From contig JAJFJI010000333.1 in the NCBI GenBank assembly GCA_021774205.1, forward strand, positions 1 to 5,736: 5,736 bases of DNA, in the 5' to 3' direction. The notes under the pieces are model-generated. The model worked only from the letters and a program-made list of their open reading frames with translations. It was not told where the DNA came from and ran no database searches. The position numbers were made by a program, and so were the translations under genes. The stretch is from Nitrosomonas sp. (GTDB lineage: Bacteria; Pseudomonadota; Gammaproteobacteria; Burkholderiales; Nitrosomonadaceae). This document shows, piece after piece, positions 1-5,620 of the stretch. Each line of letters begins with the position of its first letter. Within the stretch, counting starts at the first letter, position 1.

Positions 1-912
1 TTTGAGTAATGCGATATGTTGCTGCAATTTCTCACGCCGCCAAGTTTCTTGCTCAATCAACGTAAGACTTTTCTGCAAAGCATGAGATAACAAAGCAGGT
101 GTTGCCGTGGTATAGATATAACTTCGTGCATACTGGATTAATGTTTCAATGATATTCGTTTGAGCGGCGACAAATGCGCCAAATACGCCTGCCGACTTAC
201 CGAGCGTTGCCATATATATAATATTTGGCGCGTGTAAATTACCATGATCCGATGAATATAGGATGCCTTTTCCCTGTTTTCCCAATACCCCAAAACCATG
301 GGCATCATCAAGCAGCAACATCGCTTGGTATTTCTCACAAAGCGCCGCTAACCTGCTAACCGGTGCGATGTCACCATCCATACTGAACACAGCGTCTGTC
401 ACGACCAGTTTGCGCCTGGCATGTGACGCAGCCAATCGATGCTCTAATGTAACCAAGTCAAGGTGTGGATAGCGAATAAATTTCGCGCCACATAGTAACG
501 CAGCATCATTGAGTGACGCATGGTTGAGTTTGTCAGCAAAAACCGCATCTTGGCGTCCAAGTAACGCGGTCACGATTCCAATATTGGCCATATACCCGGT
601 GGAAAACAGCAATGCTTTGGGAAAACCAACAAAGGACGCCAAGGCTTGTTCCAGTTCGTGATGCGCAGCCGTGTGGCCGTTTATGAGATGCGATGCGCCA
701 GTACCCACGCCATATTGATGCGCACCTTCACAGGCTGATTGAATCAGTTCAGGATGATTGGCCAGGCCAAGGTAATCATTACTGCAAAACGCAAGATAGT
801 CATGTCCCGCAATTGAAACATGGGTTTCCTGGGGACTCTCAAGGATTAACCGTTCCCGCCTTAACCCTTTTTCGTCACGGATACGGAGTTGATCAGATAG
901 CCCCGGGAACAT
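1..912 (-). CDS. bioF: 8-amino-7-oxononanoate synthase BioF (3' end beyond window)
   Basis: This PLP enzyme of the alpha-oxoamine synthase family condenses pimeloyl-ACP or pimeloyl-CoA with L-alanine to give 8-amino-7-oxononanoate, the first step of biotin ring assembly in the cytosol. I translated 304 codons without a stop. Family landmarks appear in order: SNDYLGLANHP (residues 44-54), a substrate-site glycine-rich stretch GVGTGASHLINGH (68-80), NHAS with the PLP-stacking histidine (H131), VFSMDGD (175-181), DDAHGFG (202-208) with the PLP-binding Asp and His, and ATLGKSAGVFGA (235-246), whose K239 should form the PLP aldimine. About 80 C-terminal residues are missing compared with the roughly 384 of E. 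coli BioF. The ATG lies 5 bases after the bioB stop with no strong Shine-Dalgarno sequence, so translation is probably coupled to bioB. No lesion is seen in the part present. Confidence 0.96.
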   Translation of the reverse strand, partial: MFPGLSDQLRIRDEKGLRRERLILESPQETHVSIAGHDYLAFCSNDYLGLANHPELIQSACEGAHQYGVGTGASHLINGHTAAHHELEQALASFVGFPKALLFSTGYMANIGIVTALLGRQDAVFADKLNHASLNDAALLCGAKFIRYPHLDLVTLEHRLAASHARRKLVVTDAVFSMDGDIAPVSRLAALCEKYQAMLLLDDAHGFGVLGKQGKGILYSSDHGNLHAPNIIYMATLGKSAGVFGAFVAAQTNIIETLIQYARSYIYTTATPALLSHALQKSLTLIEQETWRREKLQQHIALLK

Positions 913-917
913 CCCAG

Positions 918-1916
918 TTACCGCGAACGAAGCCCCAATTTCTCAAATAATGCATGATCTTGCTCTGTTTCGGGATTTCCGGTAGTTAACAGCTTATCCC
1001 CATAAAAAATCGAATTGGCGCCTGCTAGAAAACATAACGCTTGAACCGATTCTGACATTTCCCGCCTGCCGGCGGAAAGCCTTACCATTGCCTTGGGCAT
1101 AGTAATTCGCGCTGCCGCAATTGTGCGCACAAACTCAAGCGGATCAAGCACCGCTGTTCCATACAAGGGCGTACCTTCCACCTGCACCAAATGATTAATT
1201 GGCACAGACTCTGGATACGGATCAAGATTAGCCAGTTGCGCGATTAGTCCAGCTCGGGCATGACGGGACTCACCCATGCCAACAATTCCACCGCAACAGA
1301 CATTGATGCCTGCATTACGAACTTCTTCCAAGGTATCAAGACGATCCTGGTAATCCCGGGTAGTAATGATTTCGCTATAAATTTCAGGTGCTGTATCAAG
1401 ATTATGATTGTAATAATCAAGCCCGGCCATACTCAATTGTTCGGCCTGTCCCGGTTTTAGCATCCCCAATGTAGCACAGGTCTCCAGTCCCAACGCTTTA
1501 ACCGCGCTAATCATTCCGGTTACTTCGTCGATGTCGCGTTGCTTGGGTCCACGCCATGCCGCACCCATACAAAAACGCGTTGCACCCTGATCTTTTGCCG
1601 CTTTTGCTGCTGTAACTACTGTCTCCAGCGATAGCATTGCCTGATTATCTACGCCGGTGTGGTAGCGTGCTGCTTGCGGACAATAACCGCAGTCTTCAGG
1701 ACACCCGCCTGTCTTGACAGAAATCAGCGTGGATAATTGAATTTCATTGGCAACGTGAAATTGACGATGCGTTGTTTGAGCACGATAAATCAAATCATTA
1801 AATGGCAAGTCCAAAAGTATCTGAATTTGAGATATAGGCCATCGTAATGAATCTGATACGTTGTCAGTGATATTATTGGGTTGTTTTTCAATAAAATTAG
1901 CAGTGGGTTGACTCAT
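918..1916 (-). CDS. bioB: Biotin synthase BioB
   Basis: This radical SAM enzyme inserts sulfur between C6 and C9 of dethiobiotin to make biotin, the last step of the pathway. The 332-residue protein has the CxxxCxxC cluster motif CPEDCGYC (C72, C76, C79) for the SAM-binding 4Fe-4S cluster. The 2Fe-2S sulfur-donor ligands also align with the E. coli enzyme: C116 (RFCMGAAWR), C147 (ETCATLG), C207 (NVCCGG) and the arginine R279 (VRLSAGR). YYNHNLDT (168-175) and ANSIFYGDKLLTT (300-312) are further signatures. Relative to E. coli (346 residues) it has about 19 extra N-terminal residues and lacks the C-terminal tail. The ATG start is preceded by CAGGAA (1933-1928), a Shine-Dalgarno sequence at rather long spacing of about 11 bases. 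It is the first gene of a bioB-bioF operon divergent from comF, with a palindrome about 54 bases upstream. All catalytic residues are present, so it is expected to be active. Confidence 0.98.
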   Translation of the reverse strand: MSQPTANFIEKQPNNITDNVSDSLRWPISQIQILLDLPFNDLIYRAQTTHRQFHVANEIQLSTLISVKTGGCPEDCGYCPQAARYHTGVDNQAMLSLETVVTAAKAAKDQGATRFCMGAAWRGPKQRDIDEVTGMISAVKALGLETCATLGMLKPGQAEQLSMAGLDYYNHNLDTAPEIYSEIITTRDYQDRLDTLEEVRNAGINVCCGGIVGMGESRHARAGLIAQLANLDPYPESVPINHLVQVEGTPLYGTAVLDPLEFVRTIAAARITMPKAMVRLSAGRREMSESVQALCFLAGANSIFYGDKLLTTGNPETEQDHALFEKLGLRSR

Positions 1917-1969
1917 ACTTGTGTTGGTTCCTGTAATTTATTTATTCGCTATCGGGGTATCGAGATTCT

Positions 1970-1986
1970 TGTAATTTCAAATTACA
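1970..1986. promoter_or_regulatory. 17-bp perfect palindrome upstream of bioB (candidate operator)
   Basis: TGTAATTT and AAATTACA flank a single central C, giving two perfect 8-base half-sites. The half-site TGTAATTT occurs again in the same orientation at 1932-1939, next to the bioB Shine-Dalgarno sequence. Position and symmetry suit a dimeric transcription factor controlling bioB. It does not match the E. coli BirA operator (TTGTAAACC and GGTTTACAA separated by about 15 bases) or the BioR box TTATCTATAA, so the regulator is unknown. The region is AT-rich, which raises the chance of a fortuitous palindrome. Confidence 0.4.
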
Positions 1987-2006
1987 TCGGTTAATTAGAA
2001 CTCTAG

Positions 2007-2150
2007 TATTCCTTCAACATGATATTTACGAATACAGTTAGCTTTTGGCGTTAGCTCTCTTAGCAATTGAATAACCATTGCCCGCATGCTGTTCCTTGTG
2101 TCGAAACATCTTGTGAACGCTGTATCCGCAAATATCATGTTGAAGGAATA
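2007..2150. mobile_element. Short element with 31-bp terminal inverted repeats (MITE-like)
   Basis: Positions 2007-2037 and 2120-2150 are inverted copies matching at 29 of 31 positions; the two mismatches are 2028/2129 and 2031/2126. They enclose an 82-base core with no reading frame of note. Each arm has a perfect outermost 21 bases that include TTCCTTCAACATGATATTT on the left. The outermost two bases on each side are TA. This fits a 140-bp non-autonomous element flanked by a TA target duplication, as in IS630/Tc1-mariner-type insertion, though TA could equally be part of the repeat. No transposase is encoded. It ends 28 bases before the comF ATG, so it may alter comF expression. The alternative is a structured regulatory RNA or long hairpin. 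The inverted repeat itself is certain; the MITE label is inference. Confidence 0.6.
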
Positions 2151-2178
2151 TCTGTCATCATCATCAATTTATACCTGA

Positions 2179-2889
2179 ATGTTTTCAGTCAGTAAATTAA
2201 ATATTCTAAAAGCGATTTCCCAGAGAAATTGTTTGCTATGTGGTGTATCCAGTATGGGCGATTTGTGCAATCCCTGCCGGAACCAACTCCCTGAAATTCC
2301 AATCAATCACTGCCCGATATGTTTATTGCCTGTCACAATACCTCATATATGCGGCGCTTGCCTAACAAATCCGCCTGCTTATACGCGCATCCTAGCCGCA
2401 TTTCATTATACCTTTCCCGTTGATGCACTGATTCATTCACTTAAGTATCAGTCTAACCTTGCCATAGCGCCGATTTTGGCAAACCTGTTAATAGAAAAAA
2501 TAAATATTTCAGATCCGCCAGATTTTATTATTCCGATGCCACTTCATACTATAAGGTTACGTGAACGAGGTTTTAATCAAGCAGTGGAAATTGGCCGCTA
2601 TATCTCTCAGAAACACAAGATTAATATGCTACTTGATTCATGCATACGGGTAAGAAATACACCCCTCCAAACTGGGCTGCCTTGGCAAGAACGTAAAAAG
2701 AATATCCGTAACGCATTTGCCTGCAACGTAGATTTATCGGGCAAACATGTCATCATACTGGATGACGTCATGACTAGTGGCGCAACGATAAATGAATTGG
2801 CGCAGGTATTACGTCAACAAGGTGCTGCAACCATCAACGGATGGGTAGTCGCAAGAACGCTTCCTGCGTCAGATCTACATTTCTCGTAA
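2179..2889 (+). CDS. comF: ComF family phosphoribosyltransferase-like protein
   Basis: This 236-residue protein belongs to the ComF/GntX family, linked in other bacteria to DNA uptake or to use of DNA as a nutrient. Its exact biochemical role is not settled. The N-terminal region has four CxxC pairs (C18/C21, C30/C33, C45/C48, C58/C61), a typical zinc-binding double-zinc-ribbon arrangement. The phosphoribosyltransferase domain follows, with SLKYQ (87-91), IPMPLH (118-123), RERGFNQ (128-134) and the PRPP-binding loop VIILDDVMTSGAT (191-203) with its paired aspartates D195 and D196. An in-frame TGA immediately precedes the ATG, so the gene cannot start further upstream; no clear Shine-Dalgarno sequence is visible. 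It diverges from bioB, an arrangement familiar in betaproteobacteria. Length and motifs are complete, so it looks functional. Confidence 0.93.
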   Translation: MFSVSKLNILKAISQRNCLLCGVSSMGDLCNPCRNQLPEIPINHCPICLLPVTIPHICGACLTNPPAYTRILAAFHYTFPVDALIHSLKYQSNLAIAPILANLLIEKINISDPPDFIIPMPLHTIRLRERGFNQAVEIGRYISQKHKINMLLDSCIRVRNTPLQTGLPWQERKKNIRNAFACNVDLSGKHVIILDDVMTSGATINELAQVLRQQGAATINGWVVARTLPASDLHFS

Positions 2890-3187
2890 CTACTAGGGAT
2901 AAGCCTGTCAAAAAAAGTGTCGGTGGTGAAAACAATCTGGAAAGCCAGGACGCACTTAGAATGGCGAAGTACGAACAAAACCACTTGCCAGAGTTTAGTG
3001 GCATTAACGGCACGAATCAAATGTGGCCGGTTATCAAGTAGGCATCCAGGCGGGCCATTATTCAATAGGATTTTAGTTAAGCTCAAGGAAAGGTTGTACC
3101 TCTAGTAAGTCAAATTTGTTGAACTGACAATATAAGTCGTAATCAAGCTTATATTTAAGGCTAATAGGGTTCAAGTTTAGTCTTAAC
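2890..3187. other. Intergenic stretch after comF without a convincing gene
   Basis: No family-level protein is recognised here. Short overlapping open frames exist on both strands (for example 2917-3105 plus and 2814-3086 minus), but none has a good Shine-Dalgarno sequence, a known motif or a convincing composition. A small hairpin, CTGG-aaag-CCAG, lies at about 2938-2949. The segment 2906-2925 (TGTCAAAAAAAGTGTCGGTG) resembles the style of an insertion-sequence end, but no partner repeat was found. No strong intrinsic terminator follows comF. The stretch may be debris of a lost gene or mobile element. Confidence 0.4.
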
Positions 3188-3277
3188 ATGAAATATTATT
3201 TCTTGCACGCTTTTGTCGGCTGGCGTCTTGCAGAAGGCTATAAAAGCACTGTAAAAGAAAGCTTGAAGGGGCGATAG
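3188..3277 (+). pseudogene. Short open frame, possible 5' piece of a broken gene
   Basis: This is a 29-codon frame starting MKYYFLHAFVGWRLAEG and ending at TAG. It is open upstream to 3143 without a better start. No good Shine-Dalgarno sequence precedes the ATG. The next plus-strand frame is open from 3244, so the two overlap by about 30 bases in different frames. This would fit a single gene disrupted by a frameshift near 3244-3277. It is not recognised as any family, and a chance frame cannot be excluded. Confidence 0.25.
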
Positions 3278-3312
3278 CTAGTGTATTTATCGCTTCTAAC
3301 GTTATTTATTTG

Positions 3313-3582
3313 ATGCATGGCCATAACCGCCGATTTTCTAGGTTCAAGGATAAGGCGATAAAGTTATCCATAATGTCGTCGAATAGGCAACTTAGAACGC
3401 TACGCGGTCACAAATCAGAGAATAACTTGTTTCTTGAATGGGACAAAAAACACTGGTTTTTGAGATATATAGAATACTTTATTATCAGAGGATTGAGGTT
3501 TAGGTTATTCAAGAGGTGCCAGAAATTTCAACGGCAAGACCTTATGTCAATTTACAAAAAATATCTAGGTGATAGCGAATGA
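3313..3582 (+). CDS. Small basic hypothetical protein, possibly 5'-truncated
   Basis: The product is about 89 residues and is not recognised. It is strikingly rich in Arg and Lys (for example HNRRFSRFKDKAIK near the start and RGLRFRLFKRCQKFQRQ near the end), with an aromatic, amphipathic middle (HWFLRYIEYFIIRG) that could lie along a membrane. There is no signal peptide. The ATG at 3313 is directly preceded by an in-frame TTG and has no Shine-Dalgarno sequence. The same frame runs open back to 3244, encoding a hydrophobic stretch (GAIASVFIASNVIYL). That suggests the real start was further upstream and the piece seen is the C-terminal end of a larger protein. Its stop overlaps the next gene's start (ATGA at 3579-3582), so the two were probably translated together. 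The coupling supports that this frame is, or recently was, coding. Confidence 0.5.
   Translation: MHGHNRRFSRFKDKAIKLSIMSSNRQLRTLRGHKSENNLFLEWDKKHWFLRYIEYFIIRGLRFRLFKRCQKFQRQDLMSIYKKYLGDSE
3567..3572 (+). promoter_or_regulatory. Ribosome binding site of the ATP-grasp gene
   Basis: AGGTGA sits 6 bases before the ATG at 3579 and inside the end of the upstream frame. It decides the start in favour of 3579 over the internal ATG at 3684 (residue 36, MKILFSNK), which has no comparable site even though MKILFSNK looks like a family-style N-terminus. Confidence 0.7.
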
Positions 3583-4430
3583 AAATACAGTTGAACATAT
3601 TGAAACGCTTGAGCGCAGCAATTACCAATAAAGTATTTTGTGTGCATCAATTATTTTTGTCGCGCTTATTCTCTAAGCGAAAAATGAAGATTTTGTTTTC
3701 CAATAAACAGGAATGGAAGGATTTCATCAACAAAGGATTTCAATTTACACCGCATGTCGTCACTTTTGGTGAACTTTCCTCTGAAAATTTCACAGATTAC
3801 GATCTCGTTATGCCATTAACCATACGTGACTTGAAGTATTTAAACGAGGTGCACAATCCAGCCTGGCATAATCCGGTACCAATTCCAAGCACGAAAACCA
3901 TTCAGCTGTGTGACGATAAATATCTATTTAATCAATGCCTCACAGAAAACGGTTTTGGGGACTTTGTTCCAAAGATGGGCGGCACACAAACCTTTCCATA
4001 TATTTTGAAAAAGAAAATTGACGAATGGGGAGCAAATACCCACATAATTTTGAACGCACAGCAAGAGCAGAAGCTCTCAGAGTTCCTGAGTCATCCGGAA
4101 TATTTTACTCAGGAGCTAATTGCTGGACCAACTGAATATGCAACACACGTCTTTTTTAAAGATCAAAATATTGTGCGCGCAATAAATATCAAATATGCTT
4201 TTGAGATCGGCACACCTATAAAAGGCAAAGACAGAGCAATCTATGAAAAAATATGCCATTGTCCTCATCTTGATTTATTTTCTTCCATTCTTAACTCTAT
4301 AGGTTTCGATGGAATATGCTGTATTAATTACAAAGTTTACGATAATCGCCCCTTTATTATTGAAATTAATCCAAGGTTCGGAGGAAGTCTCTGCCCTTAC
4401 TTTTTTTCCTTTTTGAAGCATGTGAATTGA
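3579..4430 (+). CDS. ATP-grasp family protein (carboxylate-amine/thiol ligase-like)
   Basis: ATP-grasp enzymes activate a carboxylate as an acylphosphate with ATP and join it to an amine or thiol. The substrate here is unknown. The 283-residue protein has a variable N-terminal domain (to about 105), then CDDKYLFNQCL (111-121) typical of the central-domain entry, and PYILKKKIDEWGANTH (140-155) with an ATP-binding lysine and flexible loop. YFTQELIAGPTEYATH (175-190) supplies the hinge glutamate, and GFDGICCINYKV (242-253) leads into FIIEINPRFGGS (259-270), whose E262 and N264 should bind metal. All key motifs are present. The protein ends only 13 residues after GGS, shorter than many relatives, so a slightly truncated C-terminus is possible. 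It is coupled to the basic upstream frame by ATGA. The AT-rich setting suggests acquisition with a surface-polysaccharide or natural-product locus. The family call is firm; the function is open. Confidence 0.85.
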   Translation: MKIQLNILKRLSAAITNKVFCVHQLFLSRLFSKRKMKILFSNKQEWKDFINKGFQFTPHVVTFGELSSENFTDYDLVMPLTIRDLKYLNEVHNPAWHNPVPIPSTKTIQLCDDKYLFNQCLTENGFGDFVPKMGGTQTFPYILKKKIDEWGANTHIILNAQQEQKLSEFLSHPEYFTQELIAGPTEYATHVFFKDQNIVRAINIKYAFEIGTPIKGKDRAIYEKICHCPHLDLFSSILNSIGFDGICCINYKVYDNRPFIIEINPRFGGSLCPYFFSFLKHVN

Positions 4431-4564
4431 AAGCCTGAATCCTGAATTTTTAGTTTTGGCAACTTGAAGTGGCTTTGGCATTTGAGCTGATTTCGTACTG
4501 TGTGCCCAATATTAGTAAATGTACACATCTTGTGATGCGCACCATCACCACGCTCAAGCCCAAT

Positions 4565-4607
4565 TAAACGCGGCGGTAGGGAGCCTATAAAAGAGGCGTT
4601 TATTTTT
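4565..4607 (+). terminator. Possible intrinsic terminator after the ATP-grasp gene
   Basis: TAAACGC (4565-4571) pairs perfectly with GCGTTTA (4596-4602), followed directly by five T at 4603-4607. A competing smaller stem, GCCT-AGGC, lies inside it at about 4583-4597. The large loop (24 bases) and modest stem make it a weak candidate. It lies 135 bases after the stop codon. Confidence 0.3.
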
Positions 4608-4719
4608 CCTATACCCTCTGTTTGGAGGAGCTAAAGAAAAAAACTTAAGGCAAGCACTTTTAGAAAAATATTATAATAAATGAATCGTTCGAAAATTTTA
4701 AAACGATTTAGAACAAGTT

Positions 4720-4737
4720 GATGACGTTTACGTCATC
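4720..4737. repeat. Small perfect hairpin GATGACG-ttta-CGTCATC
   Basis: Two 7-base arms surround a 4-base loop. Another 7-base inverted pair, AATCGTT/AACGATT, lies just upstream at 4683-4689 and 4702-4708. There is no T-run after it, so it is not a standard terminator. It may be an operator or leader structure for the small frames that follow, or it may be chance. Confidence 0.4.
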
Positions 4738-4814
4738 GGATTTCGATATTGATCTTAAATGACAACGGAAAAAATCTGGTTGATATCCTGATTTATAAGC
4801 AAGGGTTCGAAACT

Positions 4815-4889
4815 ATGGTTAATTTTCAAAACCTAGAGGGATCAGAGCGTCGCCCTGGTTTACTACAGGTTGACTTCAAGCGCCAATGA
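4815..4889 (+). CDS. Very small open frame upstream of and coupled to the next frame
   Basis: This encodes 24 residues (MVNFQNLEGSERRPGLLQVD, then FKRQ). AAGGG at 4801-4805 lies 9 bases before the ATG, an acceptable Shine-Dalgarno sequence. Its stop overlaps the next ATG (ATGA, 4886-4889). The frame is open upstream to 4725 with protein-like content (NDNGKNLVDILIYKQGFE). It may therefore be either a genuine tiny leader-type gene or the C-terminal remnant of a larger protein. It is not recognised as any family. Confidence 0.35.
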   Translation: MVNFQNLEGSERRPGLLQVDFKRQ

Positions 4890-5125
4890 AAATCTATTAT
4901 ATCGCTTCCAATATCACCAAAAACATCTTGGTGGGCTTAATGGGTAATACGCTAATCAATCGCGGATCATTGGGAATGGAAGAACAACCGGAACTTATCC
5001 TGGAAACATTGCAAAGAATGGGCGACATACTTGGACCATCAGCCGTGGATCTAAAAGAACATTTCGACCAGGCAAAGCTAGTTAAAGAGTTCCGCTCTCC
5101 CAACGAGGACTTTTCGTTAAGCTGA
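4886..5125 (+). CDS. Hypothetical protein of 79 residues
   Basis: The product is not recognised. It begins MKIYYIASNITKNILVGLMG and continues into an acidic, helix-like segment (MEEQPELILETLQRMGDILG at 31-50, then DLKEHFDQAKLVKEF). There is no signal peptide, cysteine cluster or obvious catalytic motif. Its composition looks like a real soluble protein. The overlapping minus-strand frame is longer but rich in Ser and Pro, in the manner of a shadow. No Shine-Dalgarno sequence precedes the ATG; the ATGA overlap with the previous small frame suggests coupled translation. It could also be the N-terminal part of a larger gene broken near 5120, because another protein-like frame continues at 5131. 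Confidence 0.5.
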   Translation: MKIYYIASNITKNILVGLMGNTLINRGSLGMEEQPELILETLQRMGDILGPSAVDLKEHFDQAKLVKEFRSPNEDFSLS

Positions 5126-5130
5126 AATTG

Positions 5131-5271
5131 ATGTATTACTTCGTAAACCTGTGTAGATATTCTGATCTTCAAGAACTGGTCAGTACTTTGGAACTTCTTC
5201 GGATAGAAAAGGTTGCTCATTCCAATCGTGGTTTTACTGGCTGTCCTATAAACCATGACCGGGTAACATAA
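5131..5271 (+). pseudogene. Short open frame after the 79-residue gene, maybe its shifted continuation
   Basis: This is a 46-codon frame (starting MYYFVNLCRYSDLQELVSTL and ending NHDRVT) in another frame, 5 bases after the preceding stop. It is open upstream to 5086, so it overlaps the end of the previous frame by about 40 bases. The middle (SDLQELVSTLELLRIEKVAH) looks like a soluble helix. No Shine-Dalgarno sequence is visible. It is either an independent small gene or a frameshifted continuation of 4886-5125. It is not recognised. Confidence 0.3.
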
Positions 5272-5394
5272 TCATTGATGCATTGATTTCAGGCTTTTTC
5301 GGATTAAAAATATCTTAATTCGATTTATTGTTTCTTACAAAAAATTTATCATTTGTTAAAAAGCCAGGTCTGGCAGCAAGAAATTTTATTGATG

Positions 5395-5416
5395 ATTATA
5401 ACATCATGTTTATAAT
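5395..5416. repeat. AT-rich near-palindrome
   Basis: ATTATAA (5395-5401) and TTATAAT (5410-5416) are perfect inverted copies around CATCATGT, which itself is nearly symmetric. It could bind a dimeric regulator of the downstream gene or be chance in AT-rich DNA. Confidence 0.35.
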
Positions 5417-5608
5417 TGTTTTATATTGTAAAAATCATCGAAATTACTTGCTTCAATTGCTTCCATAGACCTTTTGATGAGCTTCTTTATTTTTGTGCAA
5501 CGGTTCTCTGGTTGACTTATTGATACGCCTGAAAGAGACATTTGTATATTTCTAGTCTATTAAGCATTGTCTAAATGTGGCAAACTTCCATGTTAAGCTT
5601 ATTTTGGG

Positions 5609-5614
5609 TATATT
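5609..5614 (+). promoter_or_regulatory. Possible -10 element before lolC/E
   Basis: TATATT matches 5 of 6 of the sigma-70 -10 consensus and ends 6 bases before the GTG at 5621. Initiation about 7 bases downstream would give an almost leaderless mRNA. No good -35 is seen at 17 bases spacing (TTCCAT at 5586-5591), so support is weak. Confidence 0.25.
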
Positions 5615-5620
5615 AAATTC

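Larger units (their letters stand above)
4431..4814. other. AT-rich stretch without a convincing gene
   Basis: No gene of more than about 25 codons with a start signal is seen. It contains a tandem CCTGAAT pair near 4434-4447, a GTGATG/CATCAC inverted repeat (4532-4548), a terminator candidate (4565-4607), an orphan GGAGGAG (4624-4630), an AATCGTT/AACGATT inverted repeat (4683-4708) and a GATGACG/CGTCATC hairpin (4720-4737). The plus-strand frame ending at 4889 is open back to 4725. Confidence 0.4.
5272..5620. other. AT-rich non-coding stretch upstream of the LolC/E gene
   Basis: No convincing gene is seen on either strand. Visible structures are a short hairpin GCCAG-gt-CTGGC (5363-5374) without a T-run and an AT-rich near-palindrome (5395-5416). 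A TATATT (5609-5614) lies just before the GTG start of the next gene. Strong A/T bias suggests non-coding or acquired DNA. Confidence 0.5.

Noticed and set aside
138..338. 66-residue minus-strand open frame
   Set aside because: It lies inside bioF in another frame; the bioF frame carries all family motifs.
1969..1997. BirA-type operator upstream of bioB
   Set aside because: TTGTAATTT and GGTTAATTA loosely recall BirA half-sites, but the spacing (11 bases) and bases differ; the perfect 17-bp palindrome explains the left half better.
2814..3086. 90-residue minus-strand open frame overlapping the comF end
   Set aside because: No recognised motif, no start signal, and it overlaps the well-supported comF end.
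4275..4481. 68-residue minus-strand open frame
   Set aside because: It is antisense to the metal-binding motif region of the ATP-grasp gene and has no features of its own.
4680..4721. 13-codon frame MNRSKILKRFRTS as a leader peptide
   Set aside because: No ribosome binding site, and no run of regulatory codons with attenuator stems.
4897..5256. 119-residue minus-strand open frame
   Set aside because: Its composition is Ser/Pro/Cys-rich in the manner of an antisense shadow, it has no ribosome binding site, and the plus-strand frame over the same bases looks more like a real protein.
5363..5374. GCCAG-gt-CTGGC hairpin as a terminator
   Set aside because: The stem is only 5 bases, the loop is 2 bases and no T-run follows.
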